Source: Mycoavidus cysteinexigens_B (GTDB lineage: Bacteria > Pseudomonadota > Gammaproteobacteria > Burkholderiales > Burkholderiaceae). Taken from it: 64,000 nt of DNA. Made by a program: the position numbers and the translations under genes. Each line of letters opens with the position of its first letter. Position 1 is the first letter of the stretch. Positions 19,030 to 27,902 of this stretch are shown here, one piece after another. The stretch covers positions 62,001 through 126,000 of the forward strand of contig JASSUG010000004.1 of assembly GCA_031963465.1 (NCBI GenBank), given 5' to 3'. The notes under the pieces were generated by a model. That model was not told the origin of the DNA and made no database searches. It saw nothing but the letters and a program-made list of their open reading frames with translations.

Positions 19030-19075
19030 GTCTTTGCAGGGACTGACCTATTAAACATTCATCTCCAGCGAGGCT

Positions 19076-19777
19076 ATGGTGAATTTATCCGGTCAACAAT
19101 TACTTGAATTATGGGAACGCGGCGCAAACCGGCATGCGCTTGACCGTGCCTTGCTGCTGCTGGCTGAGATGCGGCCCGGTGAGTCCCTGCAGCAACTGGC
19201 GGAGGTGTCGATTGGCGAGCGTGATCTGGCGTTGCTGGATTTGCACTGTATGAATTTTGGCCGCCATTTGTCAGCATATATCGATTGCCCGGCGTGCGGT
19301 ACGAGACTGGAATTTTCATTGGATAGCGAGACACTATGTAAGCAGCCCCTGCCTGCCCGTCTTGAAGTCGATGGTATCCAGCTGAGGCTGCCCACTAGCT
19401 ATGACCTTAAACTCGCGTTGCAGCAGCCTGACCAAGAGGCGGCCATTCGCTGCCTAGCGTCGCGTTGTACCGTTAGTAAGCGAGACGGGCCAGCGCCAGA
19501 ATTGACCCCGGACGAGATCGCACGCCTAGAAACGGTATTAGCAGAGGCGGATAGTGCCGCAGATATCTTGTTGGATTGTGTCTGCGCGCAATGTGAGCAT
19601 ACATGGCAGAGCGCATTCGATATTGCTGACTTTTTGTGGTCAGAGATCGATACCCAGGCAGTTCAAGCATTGGATGAAATACATCTGCTAGCATGTGCTT
19701 ATGGCTGGAGCGAGCACGATGTGCTCTCTCTCAGCGATGCACGACGCGAGGCCTACATTGATAGGGTGACGGCATGA
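19076..19777 (+). CDS. eCIS zinc-ribbon baseplate-type protein
   Basis: 233 residues. The start (LSGQQLLELWERGANRHALDRAL) and two cysteine pairs, CPACGTRLEF and CVCAQCEHTW, match a T4-baseplate-like family found in eCIS loci; the four cysteines probably bind zinc. It ends AYGWSEHDVLSLSDARREAYIDRV, typical of the family. Presumed structural or assembly role at the baseplate. ATGA overlap with the next gene shows translational coupling. Confidence 0.75.
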   Translation: MVNLSGQQLLELWERGANRHALDRALLLLAEMRPGESLQQLAEVSIGERDLALLDLHCMNFGRHLSAYIDCPACGTRLEFSLDSETLCKQPLPARLEVDGIQLRLPTSYDLKLALQQPDQEAAIRCLASRCTVSKRDGPAPELTPDEIARLETVLAEADSAADILLDCVCAQCEHTWQSAFDIADFLWSEIDTQAVQALDEIHLLACAYGWSEHDVLSLSDARREAYIDRVTA

Positions 19778-20595
19778 GCGGCTACTTTACCCGGCTTTTG
19801 ACACGTGCGCAGGCAAAAGAATCCGCTGTGCGTCCGCAGGCACACTTGCCTTTCAATACAGTGCCTTTTCCTGTTAGCGCTCCACCGTCCGTGCTGGACA
19901 CAGCTTCATCCGACGTCGTCGATACGCATCAGCTACGCGCCGCAGCACTGCCGCCTAAACAGCCTAAAGCGCCCAAAGTGCATAAGCAGGTGTCAAGGGA
20001 AGACCAGCCGCTCCATCCGGCTTCGGTCGTAGCGTCCTTAGATGCGTTTGCCCCTTCCGCGCAGCGTTATTTTGACCAGGAAGCCCCTGCATCTGAACCG
20101 GTCAGCGCTCCCTCAGTCAATACGGGCCGGCAAGAATGGGGGGGACGGAAGGATCGCAGTTCACCTCGCGAAGACCTGACTACTATACCGCTAGCACCAG
20201 ATATTCTCGAAATTTCGACCACCTCACCAGTCTCGACCGCTTCAGCGGACTCGGCAGCAAAAGAAAAGCAGGGCACCCACAACGGTGATTTTCGTTTGAT
20301 GCCCGAGATTGAGCGATCCGCATCCAATTGCCCACCGTTGCATCATCGAATGGCAAACAATACTGTTGACTTTACCAATCTATATCCGGCTCAATCTGCT
20401 GTCCGCCATGGGCTGCGACAACAGCCAGTGAGCGCCCGTGCTGAGGCGAGCGAAGTCCACGTCACCATCGGTCGCATCGAGGTTACCGCGGTGCAGGCTG
20501 CCACGCCAGAGAAGAAGCGAACCCGGACAGAGCAACGCCGCCCCATCATGTCGCTGGATGAATATCTGTCGCGTCGCCAGGGAGGGAGTGTATGA
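19774..20595 (+). CDS. eCIS-associated protein with Pro/Ser-rich body and conserved tail
   Basis: 273 residues. The body is low-complexity, rich in Pro, Ser, Ala and probably disordered. Only the C-terminus looks conserved: EVHVTIGRIEVTAV followed by a basic stretch and SLDEYLSRRQGG, a tail I associate with small eCIS genes at this position. No catalytic motif. Because the locus lacks an obvious tape measure, this extended protein between the baseplate and cap genes is one candidate for that role, but that is speculation. It overlaps its neighbours by ATGA on both sides. Confidence 0.7.
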   Translation: MSGYFTRLLTRAQAKESAVRPQAHLPFNTVPFPVSAPPSVLDTASSDVVDTHQLRAAALPPKQPKAPKVHKQVSREDQPLHPASVVASLDAFAPSAQRYFDQEAPASEPVSAPSVNTGRQEWGGRKDRSSPREDLTTIPLAPDILEISTTSPVSTASADSAAKEKQGTHNGDFRLMPEIERSASNCPPLHHRMANNTVDFTNLYPAQSAVRHGLRQQPVSARAEASEVHVTIGRIEVTAVQAATPEKKRTRTEQRRPIMSLDEYLSRRQGGSV

Positions 20596-21896
20596 GCACG
20601 GCACTGGCTATCGCAGGCGTGACTGCAGTCATGCGTAAGCTGCTGGGTGACTGGCTCGTTAGCCATGATGTTCGTGCCGTGGTCGGTGGCGATGTGATCG
20701 TGAGCGCGTTGCCGCCTGATCGCGTGACGCCGGCCAGCGGCGGCGTGGAAAGCAACCAAATCAATATTTTTCTGCACCAGGTTACGCACAATACTGGCTG
20801 GCGTAACGAGGGCCTTCCCTCGCGTGACGCAACCGGCGCGCATCGCCTATCGAACCCACCATTAGCGCTCGATCTGCACTATCTCATCAGTACCTACGGT
20901 GCTGCAGACCTTCATGCTGAAATTCTGCTGGGTCATGTTATGCAGCTGCTGCACGAACATCCTGTGTTTGAACGGGATGTCATCCGCGCCGCACTAACGC
21001 CGTCCGGCACACCGCCGCCTGCTTTACTTGTTGCACTCGCCAGCTGCGGACTAGCCGATCAGATTGAACAGATTCGTATCACCCCCATGGCTATGGGTTC
21101 CGAGGAAATGTCACGGTTCTGGTCGGCGCAGCAGACGCATTACCGGCCAACCGCAGCCTATCAGGCCTCCGTGGTGCTGATCGAATCTGTGTATCCGACG
21201 CGCGCGACGCTGCCTGTGCTCTCGCGTGGCCCTATCGTGCCAGAATCTGGGCGTGAGCGGGGCATAGCCGTTCAGCCAGATCTGTTACCGCCGCTCCCCT
21301 TCCTACAGACCGTGTCCGCATTAGGAGGTGAGCCTGTCGCGCGGCTAGATGATGTTGTCTCGCTCAATGGTTTCCACCTCGATGGATCTGCGCGGGAAGT
21401 GCTGCTGGAAAACGAACGCCTGGGGATAGCGCAGGTGCTGCCAGCGACGGGCGTCAGTGCGGCGGGGCTTTTACAGTTCACTGTGCCGGCGGCGCGCTCG
21501 GCAGATTTTCCGGCCGGTTTATATCAAGTTTCTGCTCGGTTAGTGCGAACAGATGAAACGGAGCCACGGCAAACGAATCACCTGGGATTGATGCTCGTGC
21601 CTTGGATCACCGGATTGCCGATCGAGGTGACGCGGGACAATGCCGGCACGGCGCGCTTCACGCTCAACTTCACGCCTTATCTACGCGCAGGCCAAACCGT
21701 TGTACTGATTTTTGGCCAGCGCGAAGTGATGCCGGAATCTTTTACTGCGCCGACCAATGTGCTCAGTTTCGTTATCACGAATGCACCGGTAGGGAATCAC
21801 TTGGCACGGTTGCGCATCGATAGCATAGAGAGTCCCATTATCAACCGGGCGGCCACCCCGCCTGTGTTTTTCAACCAGCGTATCAACATCTTATGA
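20592..21896 (+). CDS. eCIS tail terminator/cap protein, DUF4255 (Pvc16-like)
   Basis: 434 residues. The first 190 residues are DUF4255/Pvc16_N-like: ALAIAGVTAVMRKLL, NQINIFLHQVTHNTGWRN, and LALDLHYLISTYGAADLHAEILLGHVMQLLHEHPVF. The C-terminal half (about 230-434) is beta-rich with IPT/TIG-like features and may be an extra decoration domain. Family members cap the distal end of the sheath and tube and fix their length. Directly overlaps the ATPase gene (ATGA at 21893), the usual Pvc16-Pvc15 pairing. Confidence 0.88.
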   Translation: MSTALAIAGVTAVMRKLLGDWLVSHDVRAVVGGDVIVSALPPDRVTPASGGVESNQINIFLHQVTHNTGWRNEGLPSRDATGAHRLSNPPLALDLHYLISTYGAADLHAEILLGHVMQLLHEHPVFERDVIRAALTPSGTPPPALLVALASCGLADQIEQIRITPMAMGSEEMSRFWSAQQTHYRPTAAYQASVVLIESVYPTRATLPVLSRGPIVPESGRERGIAVQPDLLPPLPFLQTVSALGGEPVARLDDVVSLNGFHLDGSAREVLLENERLGIAQVLPATGVSAAGLLQFTVPAARSADFPAGLYQVSARLVRTDETEPRQTNHLGLMLVPWITGLPIEVTRDNAGTARFTLNFTPYLRAGQTVVLIFGQREVMPESFTAPTNVLSFVITNAPVGNHLARLRIDSIESPIINRAATPPVFFNQRINIL

Positions 21897-23830
21897 ATGC
21901 GCCGCATCCTTCTGTTGACTGGACTACTGCTAACCAGCAGCTGTTGGTAGCGGAGTTTGCTCGGCTCAAACAGCGGCTCGGCGCTGAGGTCGATGCGCAG
22001 GCCATCGCCTTAGAGCTAGAAACGGCCCGCGCGGCGATGCCGGCGCCAGCCGCAGTCGATCATTTAGCGGACTGCTTTGGTCTCAGCGCCTTCGAGCGCG
22101 AGCTATTGCTGCTGTGCGCGGGTATAGAAATGGATGCGCAATTGGCTAAACAAGCAATGATTGCAATGGGTGAACCGCTCAAGCAGCGGGGGGCCACTTT
22201 CGGGCTCGTGTTATCCACCCTGGAGGCACCACATTGGAGTGCGCTTGCGCCCGTTCGACCGCTACGGCGCTGGCGTCTTGTAGAAATAGATGAGTCGGTT
22301 GGGGTGGCGCAGACGCCCCTACGCATCGACGAACGCATTCTCCACTATCTCGCTGGGGTGAATTATCTAGATGTTCGTTTACGTAGCCTGATGCAGCCGG
22401 TCGCGCCGCCTACTGTCATGGAGCAGGCACATTGCGCCGTCTGTGAGGCGGTAGTCAGTGCGTTCGAGAAAGTGGTCGACGGTGATATGCCGGTGCTGTG
22501 GCTGATCGGTGATGATGCGCTAGGACAGCATGATATAGCCGCAGCAGTTGCAGCAACGCTGGGCTTGGGCCTGCAAGCCTTGCACGTGGAGGATATACCT
22601 AATAACCACGCCGAATTAGAGGCCTTCGCCACGCTATGGGAGCGCGAAGCGGTGCTGCTCGGCAGCGCCTTGTTGGTGCGTTGTAGCAACGATGCCTGGC
22701 CGCGCGCAGCTAGCCGACTGCTTGAGCAATTGCGCTGCGTCGTTTTCGTCAGCGCGAGTCAACCGCAGTCGCTCGAACGGCCGGCCCTGCATTTCACTGT
22801 TAACAAGCCCGACCTGGCGGAACAAAAGCGTCTGTGGCAGCAGGTGCTCGGCGCGAGTGCGGCTCAACTCAATGGTGCCCTCGATGGCATTGCCAGCCAA
22901 TTTAGGCTAAGTGCCCGCACCATTCAAAGCCAGGGGCAACAGCTGGTGCCTATATTGGCCGCCAGCAAGCACCCCGAAAATATCCTCTGGTCGACCTGCT
23001 GCACAATGGGCCGCTCGAAGCTCGACGAACTGGCGCAGCGTATCGAGCTGGCCGCTACCTGGGACGATCTCATCTTGCCTGAGGCACAAAAAGCTACGCT
23101 GCGGCAGATCAGCGCCCATGTCAAGCACCGCCTCAAAGTGCATCTCGAATGGGGATTTGCTGATAAGAGCGCGCGCGGACTCGGCATCAGCGCCTTGTTC
23201 ACTGGGGAGAGCGGCACCGGCAAAACGATGGCCGCCGAGGTGCTCGCCAGCGAACTGCAGCTCGATCTTTACCGCATCGATTTGTCCTCGGTAGTCAGCA
23301 AATACATCGGCGAGACGGAAAAAAACCTGCGCCGCGTCTTCGACGCCGCTGAAGAAAGCGGAGCCATTCTCCTCTTTGATGAAGCCGACGCACTGTTCGG
23401 CAAGCGCAGCGAAGTCAAAGACAGCCATGACCGCTACGCCAATATCGAGGTGAGCTACCTGCTGCAACGCATGGAAGCGTACCGAGGGCTCGCTATTCTC
23501 ACTTCCAATCTGAAGGCGGCGCTGGATGTGGCCTTCCAGCGCCGCCTGCGCTTTATCGTGCAGTTTCCTTTTCCGGATCAAACTTTACGGGAAGCAATCT
23601 GGCACAGCGCCTTTCCGTCGCGCACGCCGCTGGGCCAGATCGACTATACCAAGCTCGCGCGGCTCAATGTGGCGGGCGGCAACATTCACAACATCGCGCT
23701 CAACGCCGCCTTTTACGCGGCCGAGGCCGGCGCACCGATCAGCATGGCCCATTTGTTGCAGGCTGCTCAACACGACGCTAGCAAACGTGAACGGCCTTTG
23801 AGCGAAGTTGAAACACGGGGGTGGGTATGA
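21893..23830 (+). CDS. eCIS AAA+ ATPase (Afp15/Pvc15-like)
   Basis: 645 residues. The N-terminal half is a family-specific region; the AAA+ module holds Walker A GESGTGKT at 438-445, Walker B ILLFDEADALFGKR with D496-E497, sensor-1 ILTSNLK and arginine-finger region RRLRFIVQFPFP. Pvc15-type ATPases are needed for particle assembly or cargo loading. The ending sits in an ATGA overlap with the next gene at 23827. Confidence 0.95.
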   Translation: MNAPHPSVDWTTANQQLLVAEFARLKQRLGAEVDAQAIALELETARAAMPAPAAVDHLADCFGLSAFERELLLLCAGIEMDAQLAKQAMIAMGEPLKQRGATFGLVLSTLEAPHWSALAPVRPLRRWRLVEIDESVGVAQTPLRIDERILHYLAGVNYLDVRLRSLMQPVAPPTVMEQAHCAVCEAVVSAFEKVVDGDMPVLWLIGDDALGQHDIAAAVAATLGLGLQALHVEDIPNNHAELEAFATLWEREAVLLGSALLVRCSNDAWPRAASRLLEQLRCVVFVSASQPQSLERPALHFTVNKPDLAEQKRLWQQVLGASAAQLNGALDGIASQFRLSARTIQSQGQQLVPILAASKHPENILWSTCCTMGRSKLDELAQRIELAATWDDLILPEAQKATLRQISAHVKHRLKVHLEWGFADKSARGLGISALFTGESGTGKTMAAEVLASELQLDLYRIDLSSVVSKYIGETEKNLRRVFDAAEESGAILLFDEADALFGKRSEVKDSHDRYANIEVSYLLQRMEAYRGLAILTSNLKAALDVAFQRRLRFIVQFPFPDQTLREAIWHSAFPSRTPLGQIDYTKLARLNVAGGNIHNIALNAAFYAAEAGAPISMAHLLQAAQHDASKRERPLSEVETRGWV

Positions 23831-24084
23831 GCCGCGTCATCGTACACATCGATAGCCTGGTGCTGAAAGGTTTTCGCCACGAAGACCGGCACGCGATCGC
23901 GGCGGGTTTGCAGCAGGAATTGACCGGTATGTTTGCCGATCCGAGGGCCGTTCAGCAGTGGACAGCTCGGGGAGATGTGTCGCGGCTGCGGATTGGCAGC
24001 GTACCCATCGATTCGGGTTCAAAGCCGCAGCATGTTGGTGCGCAAGCGGCACGAGGGATCGGCATGGAGATGAAAAAAAAATGA
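23827..24084 (+). CDS. Small eCIS-associated protein
   Basis: 85 residues from ATG 23827, chosen because it overlaps the ATPase stop as ATGA; a GTG at 23821 is the alternative. It contains VIVHIDSLVLKGFRHEDRHAIAAGL, and a small gene with this motif often sits between the eCIS ATPase and DUF4157 genes. No catalytic residues evident. Ends in a lysine run (MEMKKK) and overlaps the DUF4157 gene by ATGA, so expression is coupled. Role unknown, possibly adaptor or chaperone. Confidence 0.75.
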   Translation: MSRVIVHIDSLVLKGFRHEDRHAIAAGLQQELTGMFADPRAVQQWTARGDVSRLRIGSVPIDSGSKPQHVGAQAARGIGMEMKKK

Positions 24085-24740
24085 GCCAACGCTATAACGA
24101 TTATATGCAGTGCGCCGCCCCGACAATTTCTAACGCTGCAACAGGTCGGCTGCGCGTGAGCCAGTCGCATGACGTCATTGAGCACGAGGCCGATGCGTTA
24201 GCGGCGCTGGCACTGTCCGGCAAGGCGCCGCAAACGTCCATGGCCAAACAAGTCTCGTTTAGGCACACTGGCACCAGCAGCCTAGGAGGCAGCGGTCGAG
24301 CCTTTGATGCCGATACGCGCAGCTTCTTCGAGCCACGTTTCGGCGCGGACTTTTCCACGGTGCGGGTGCACGCAGACGATGCAGCTCATGCTAAGGCAAT
24401 GCGCATGGAGGCGCGCGCCTACATTCATGGCCGCGACATTGTCTTTGCACGCGGAGAATATTCGCCCAGCACCACACGCGGCCGGGAATTGCTGGGACAC
24501 GAGTTGGCGCACGTGATGCAGCAAGATACGCATAGCGCGACGGCGGGCGTGATCGCGCGGCAGCCAGCCGATAATCCGCCGTGGCTTCAGGACGGTGATG
24601 GCGCATTGTACTATCTGACCCGCGCGGCAGCCCAAAAACGACTGGAAGCGTTGGAAAATAAAGATGAATGGCAGGAGCTGCGCGTAGTGTTCTTCAAGCG
24701 TGAGCTCAAGACATATAACAGTTTTCCCCGCTACCCGTGA
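24081..24740 (+). CDS. DUF4157 protein 1 (candidate eCIS cargo)
   Basis: 219 residues from ATG 24081 (ATGA overlap); the longer upstream frame is rejected. DUF4157 core: SFFEPRFGADFSTVRVHAD, ARAYIHGRDIVFARGEYSP and HELAHVMQQ with HExxH at residues 140-144, a zinc-metallopeptidase-like motif. DUF4157 is strongly linked to eCIS loci, where it marks loaded or processed proteins. The short C-terminus (about 60 residues: DGALYYLTRAAAQKRLEAL...) shows no known toxin fold. Unlike the next two paralogues it lacks the N-terminal Cys-rich leader. Confidence 0.88.
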   Translation: MSQRYNDYMQCAAPTISNAATGRLRVSQSHDVIEHEADALAALALSGKAPQTSMAKQVSFRHTGTSSLGGSGRAFDADTRSFFEPRFGADFSTVRVHADDAAHAKAMRMEARAYIHGRDIVFARGEYSPSTTRGRELLGHELAHVMQQDTHSATAGVIARQPADNPPWLQDGDGALYYLTRAAAQKRLEALENKDEWQELRVVFFKRELKTYNSFPRYP

Positions 24741-24759
24741 TTGCCGAGGAGATCAAGCC

Positions 24760-25989
24760 ATGAATATTGCTATGTCATTGAAAAATACTGCCGCGAAATC
24801 TCCGCCATTGAATAACTGGGCAAAAGGCAGTCTGTTCTTGCAACGCAAATGCGCCTGCGGATCGACAACGTCGTCTTTGACCGGTGAGTGTGAGGAATGC
24901 ATGCGTGGGAAACAGATCGGTGTACAGCCTAAACTCAAGGTCAACGAACCCAACGATCATTATGAACAGGAGGCGGATCGTATCGCCGACGAAATTGTGC
25001 GCTCAGATGCGATTGATGGGGCGTCCCGTTTGAGCCCTATCCATGCAGTTACTCGGCCAATCACCAGAGTGCAGCGGCAAGAGGTGGAAGATGTGGATGT
25101 CCAATCAGAAGAAGATGAAGAAGAGATTAAGGCCGATGACTCCGGTATGCCGAAACGCGAACAGGGCGTCGCCGGGACTGTGATGAAGCCGAGTGAATCC
25201 CTCAACATTCCGCAGGATAACGGCCATCCTCTCGAAGCGGATGTGCAGCAAACCATGGGACAACGGATGGGGTATGACTTTAGTCATGTCCGTATCCATA
25301 CGGATGCAGACGCCATCCGCTCCGCACGCCAGATCAAAGCCCATGCATATACGCTTGGCCGGGATATCTACTTCAATCAGGGGCGTTATAACCCGCATGA
25401 TTTTGCTGGCCTGAAGCTGCTGACGCACGAGTTGACCCACGTTGTTCAGCAAGGCGGTGGCGCTGCGGCGCCGGGAGGTATGGTACAAAGAAAAGGCGCC
25501 GCAGCGACAGCCAAGGGAAAAAAGACAGTGCCTGCTTGCACCGGTGCTTGCGCTGGATCCAAAGCCCCAATACATAGTGGCTGTACTGACGCTAACGGCA
25601 GCCCGGCTGTTGCCAGTGAGTATATCCAGGATTTAAGCGTGCATCGTGCTGCGCATCAAGTGATTGCAACCTGGAGCAGCGGATCTATCAATACATGGGA
25701 TTGTTCACCAAGCACAAAATCAGGAAAGGGTGGAAAGGTTCCGACGCCTTTAGTCAAGAACGACATGGTTGGTGTGAAATGTGACAAATGTCATACGAAT
25801 CGGCATGGGGACGGCATGGGCTGGTTTACTGGATTTTCCAGTCGGGGGCGCGCAATTGGCTTTCATAACTCGCAGCTTGTGGGGGCAAAATTCGAATCAC
25901 ATGGGTGTGTCCGCGTTTCGTGCGATATTGCTAAAACCATTCACGATCATTCGTCGTCTGGGGTTACAACGATCAATGTAACTGCATAA
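24760..25989 (+). CDS. DUF4157 protein 2 with L,D-transpeptidase-like C-terminus
   Basis: 409 residues from ATG 24760, preceded by gaggagatcaagcc. N-terminal leader LQRKCACGSTTSS..CEEC at about 28-47 (possible zinc ribbon), acidic linker, DUF4157 core with HELTHVVQQ (HExxH at 223-227), then a linker and a C-terminal domain. The latter has IGFHNS at 367-371 and ESHGCVRVS with S380-H381-G382-C383, matching the H...SHGC catalytic pattern of YkuD L,D-transpeptidases. It would cross-link or hydrolyse peptidoglycan at a diaminopimelate stem, or, as repurposed folds do, modify another substrate. CDKCH in the linker may bind metal. Probable eCIS cargo with a cell-wall-active or otherwise toxic tail. 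Confidence 0.85.
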   Translation: MNIAMSLKNTAAKSPPLNNWAKGSLFLQRKCACGSTTSSLTGECEECMRGKQIGVQPKLKVNEPNDHYEQEADRIADEIVRSDAIDGASRLSPIHAVTRPITRVQRQEVEDVDVQSEEDEEEIKADDSGMPKREQGVAGTVMKPSESLNIPQDNGHPLEADVQQTMGQRMGYDFSHVRIHTDADAIRSARQIKAHAYTLGRDIYFNQGRYNPHDFAGLKLLTHELTHVVQQGGGAAAPGGMVQRKGAAATAKGKKTVPACTGACAGSKAPIHSGCTDANGSPAVASEYIQDLSVHRAAHQVIATWSSGSINTWDCSPSTKSGKGGKVPTPLVKNDMVGVKCDKCHTNRHGDGMGWFTGFSSRGRAIGFHNSQLVGAKFESHGCVRVSCDIAKTIHDHSSSGVTTINVTA

Positions 25990-26012
25990 AGCAACATGAA
26001 GAAGAAACCATC

Positions 26013-27902
26013 ATGTCGTCTGGAGCCAGAATCATGAGTGTCACATTGCCGTTACAAAACGCATCCGTCGCAGCCCGCAAATTGGGTGATACAGGCGGCA
26101 AAGGGCGGTTGTTACAACGCAAATGCGCCTGCGGATCGCCAACGTCGTCATTGACGGATGAGTGCGAGGAATGTAAGGGCAAAAAACAGCTCGGACTACA
26201 AAAAAAACTCAAGATCAGTGAGCCGGGTGATGTGTACGAGCAGGAAGCGGATAGGGTCGCCGATCGCGTGGTGAAGTCAGCTAACTCAGATATATCGAAT
26301 CGTTCACGACCACAAGTGCACCGACTTAGCACCGGGGAAGAGAAGAGCGAGGAGGCTCCCCCAATCGTTCATGATGTGCTTTCCTCGCCTGGACAGCCGC
26401 TTGATCCGACCGATCGGGCGTTCTTCGAACCGCGTCTTGGATGCGACTTTAGCCAAGTGAGGGTGCATGCCGGCTCGAAAGCGGCGGAATCGGCGAGGGC
26501 GGTAAATGCACTGGCCTATACAGTAGGCCCAAACATCGTGTTCGGGCTAGGTCAGTATGCGCCTTACGCCGAAAAAGGACGTCATTTGCTAGCGCATGAG
26601 TTGACGCATGTGGTGCAGCAGCACGGTGGAAGGCCTCGTAGCCAGGGCTTGCCACATACGGAGAACAAGCACAAGCTGACCGCTCATGAGTTAGCCAACC
26701 TGGCGCAACAAAACGCATTATCCGCACAAAAAACGCCGACCATCAATGAAGTAACTGTGCCCACTCTAGCTAGGCAGGAGGCGCTAGGCGCAACCTCCTC
26801 CTCGGGCGCGACGGATCAAGTGGTTGGCGCGCTGAGCCGTAAGGATCCCGTCGCTGGTGTTGGCAGCCCGAATGAGGCGCTGACTATCCTCCGGCAACTT
26901 AGAATTGATGAGTTGATCGCGACCCTAATCGAGGTCGACAACCAGTTTATGCTCGACCAGCTGGTCGATGCTGTCGGTACGGGTGATCAGACTGAAGTTG
27001 GGGCAGCAATCTACGCTGTGCGCTTTACCTCGCCGCATGGAAATGCCGATACTCAGTTCGGTGTGCTGGCTGCTCGCGGCTTGGCGCAACTACCCACAGA
27101 GAGGCAGGACGTAATCATTGCTCAGGTGCTGACGCAGCGTAACTCAGGCGTGACAGTCGCTGAGATTCGCGAGGGTATGGAGGCGGTACTCGAGTCTGAA
27201 TCCGCGCTCGATATGGCTGGCGATGAAGAGGTTGAGGATATGTCGCCTCCAGCCACACCGCAACTAATGGCAGGCGTGACAATTGGACCTTGGAATCCTG
27301 GCCGCATACCCATTCCGTTCTACATCGGAAACTCCGCACACGTCGCGATCGCAGCGGAATATGCAGCCTTACATCGGGCAGATGCAGCATTCTACAATTT
27401 CTCACCGATATCAGCGATCCTCGATGCCGCACGCCAGTTGGGAATAGCAGTCAATCCGCTCACCGTACGGGCGAGCCAGCTTGGCTTAAAGCCAGATATT
27501 GCAAACCTAACGCGACGTCACCTATATGAGATCAAACCCAGCAACTTAGAATCGCTTGGTGCGATGGAGGCACGTATATACATGGCAGCATTCGCGGCGG
27601 CTGGTTTACCGCTCGCGCTCGGTCCGGTGAATGAACCAGGCACAGCTGGAACCTTACCTGCCCCGGGCGGCTGGTATACATTCACAGCGCCTCAACCAGG
27701 CGTTATAACTTACCGCTATCGACAGCCAAGACGCCGTCGCCTGCGTGTGAAAGCTCCCGAACGGGTTCCGGTAATGGATCGTTCGTTCATGCAGCGCATG
27801 CAGGAGTTGACAGGACTTACCGGTCTTGCATTGGTCATTTATATCATTCTTTCAGAAGGATCACGCGCATTTCCTCCACGCAACTTAGTTCCAGTACCAT
27901 GA
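26013..27902 (+). CDS. DUF4157 protein 3 with PD-(D/E)XK-like domain and C-terminal hydrophobic segment
   Basis: 629 residues. Leader LQRKCACGSPTSS..CEEC as in protein 2 and nearly identical to it in DNA; DUF4157 core with HELTHVVQQ (HExxH at 195-199). A long middle follows, then a domain with SAHVAIAAEY, KPDIAN and LYEIKP: D495, then E506-x-K508, the D-(x10)-ExK spacing of PD-(D/E)XK nuclease-like folds. About residues 596-613 (GLTGLALVIYIIL) form one hydrophobic helix near the end. Possible DNA-cutting toxin or a non-catalytic relative; the hydrophobic tail is unusual for a nuclease. Two starts exist (ATG 26013 and 26034); the first is used. Overlaps the next gene by ATGA. Confidence 0.82.
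   Translation: MSSGARIMSVTLPLQNASVAARKLGDTGGKGRLLQRKCACGSPTSSLTDECEECKGKKQLGLQKKLKISEPGDVYEQEADRVADRVVKSANSDISNRSRPQVHRLSTGEEKSEEAPPIVHDVLSSPGQPLDPTDRAFFEPRLGCDFSQVRVHAGSKAAESARAVNALAYTVGPNIVFGLGQYAPYAEKGRHLLAHELTHVVQQHGGRPRSQGLPHTENKHKLTAHELANLAQQNALSAQKTPTINEVTVPTLARQEALGATSSSGATDQVVGALSRKDPVAGVGSPNEALTILRQLRIDELIATLIEVDNQFMLDQLVDAVGTGDQTEVGAAIYAVRFTSPHGNADTQFGVLAARGLAQLPTERQDVIIAQVLTQRNSGVTVAEIREGMEAVLESESALDMAGDEEVEDMSPPATPQLMAGVTIGPWNPGRIPIPFYIGNSAHVAIAAEYAALHRADAAFYNFSPISAILDAARQLGIAVNPLTVRASQLGLKPDIANLTRRHLYEIKPSNLESLGAMEARIYMAAFAAAGLPLALGPVNEPGTAGTLPAPGGWYTFTAPQPGVITYRYRQPRRRRLRVKAPERVPVMDRSFMQRMQELTGLTGLALVIYIILSEGSRAFPPRNLVPVP

Noticed and set aside
18533..19054. 173-residue frame overlapping the tube gene
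   Set aside because: A shadow frame of the tube protein with Arg/Ser-rich composition.
23958..24080. Upstream extension of DUF4157 protein 1
   Set aside because: Cys/Arg-rich shadow of the preceding small gene; ATG 24081 has the ATGA overlap used throughout the operon.
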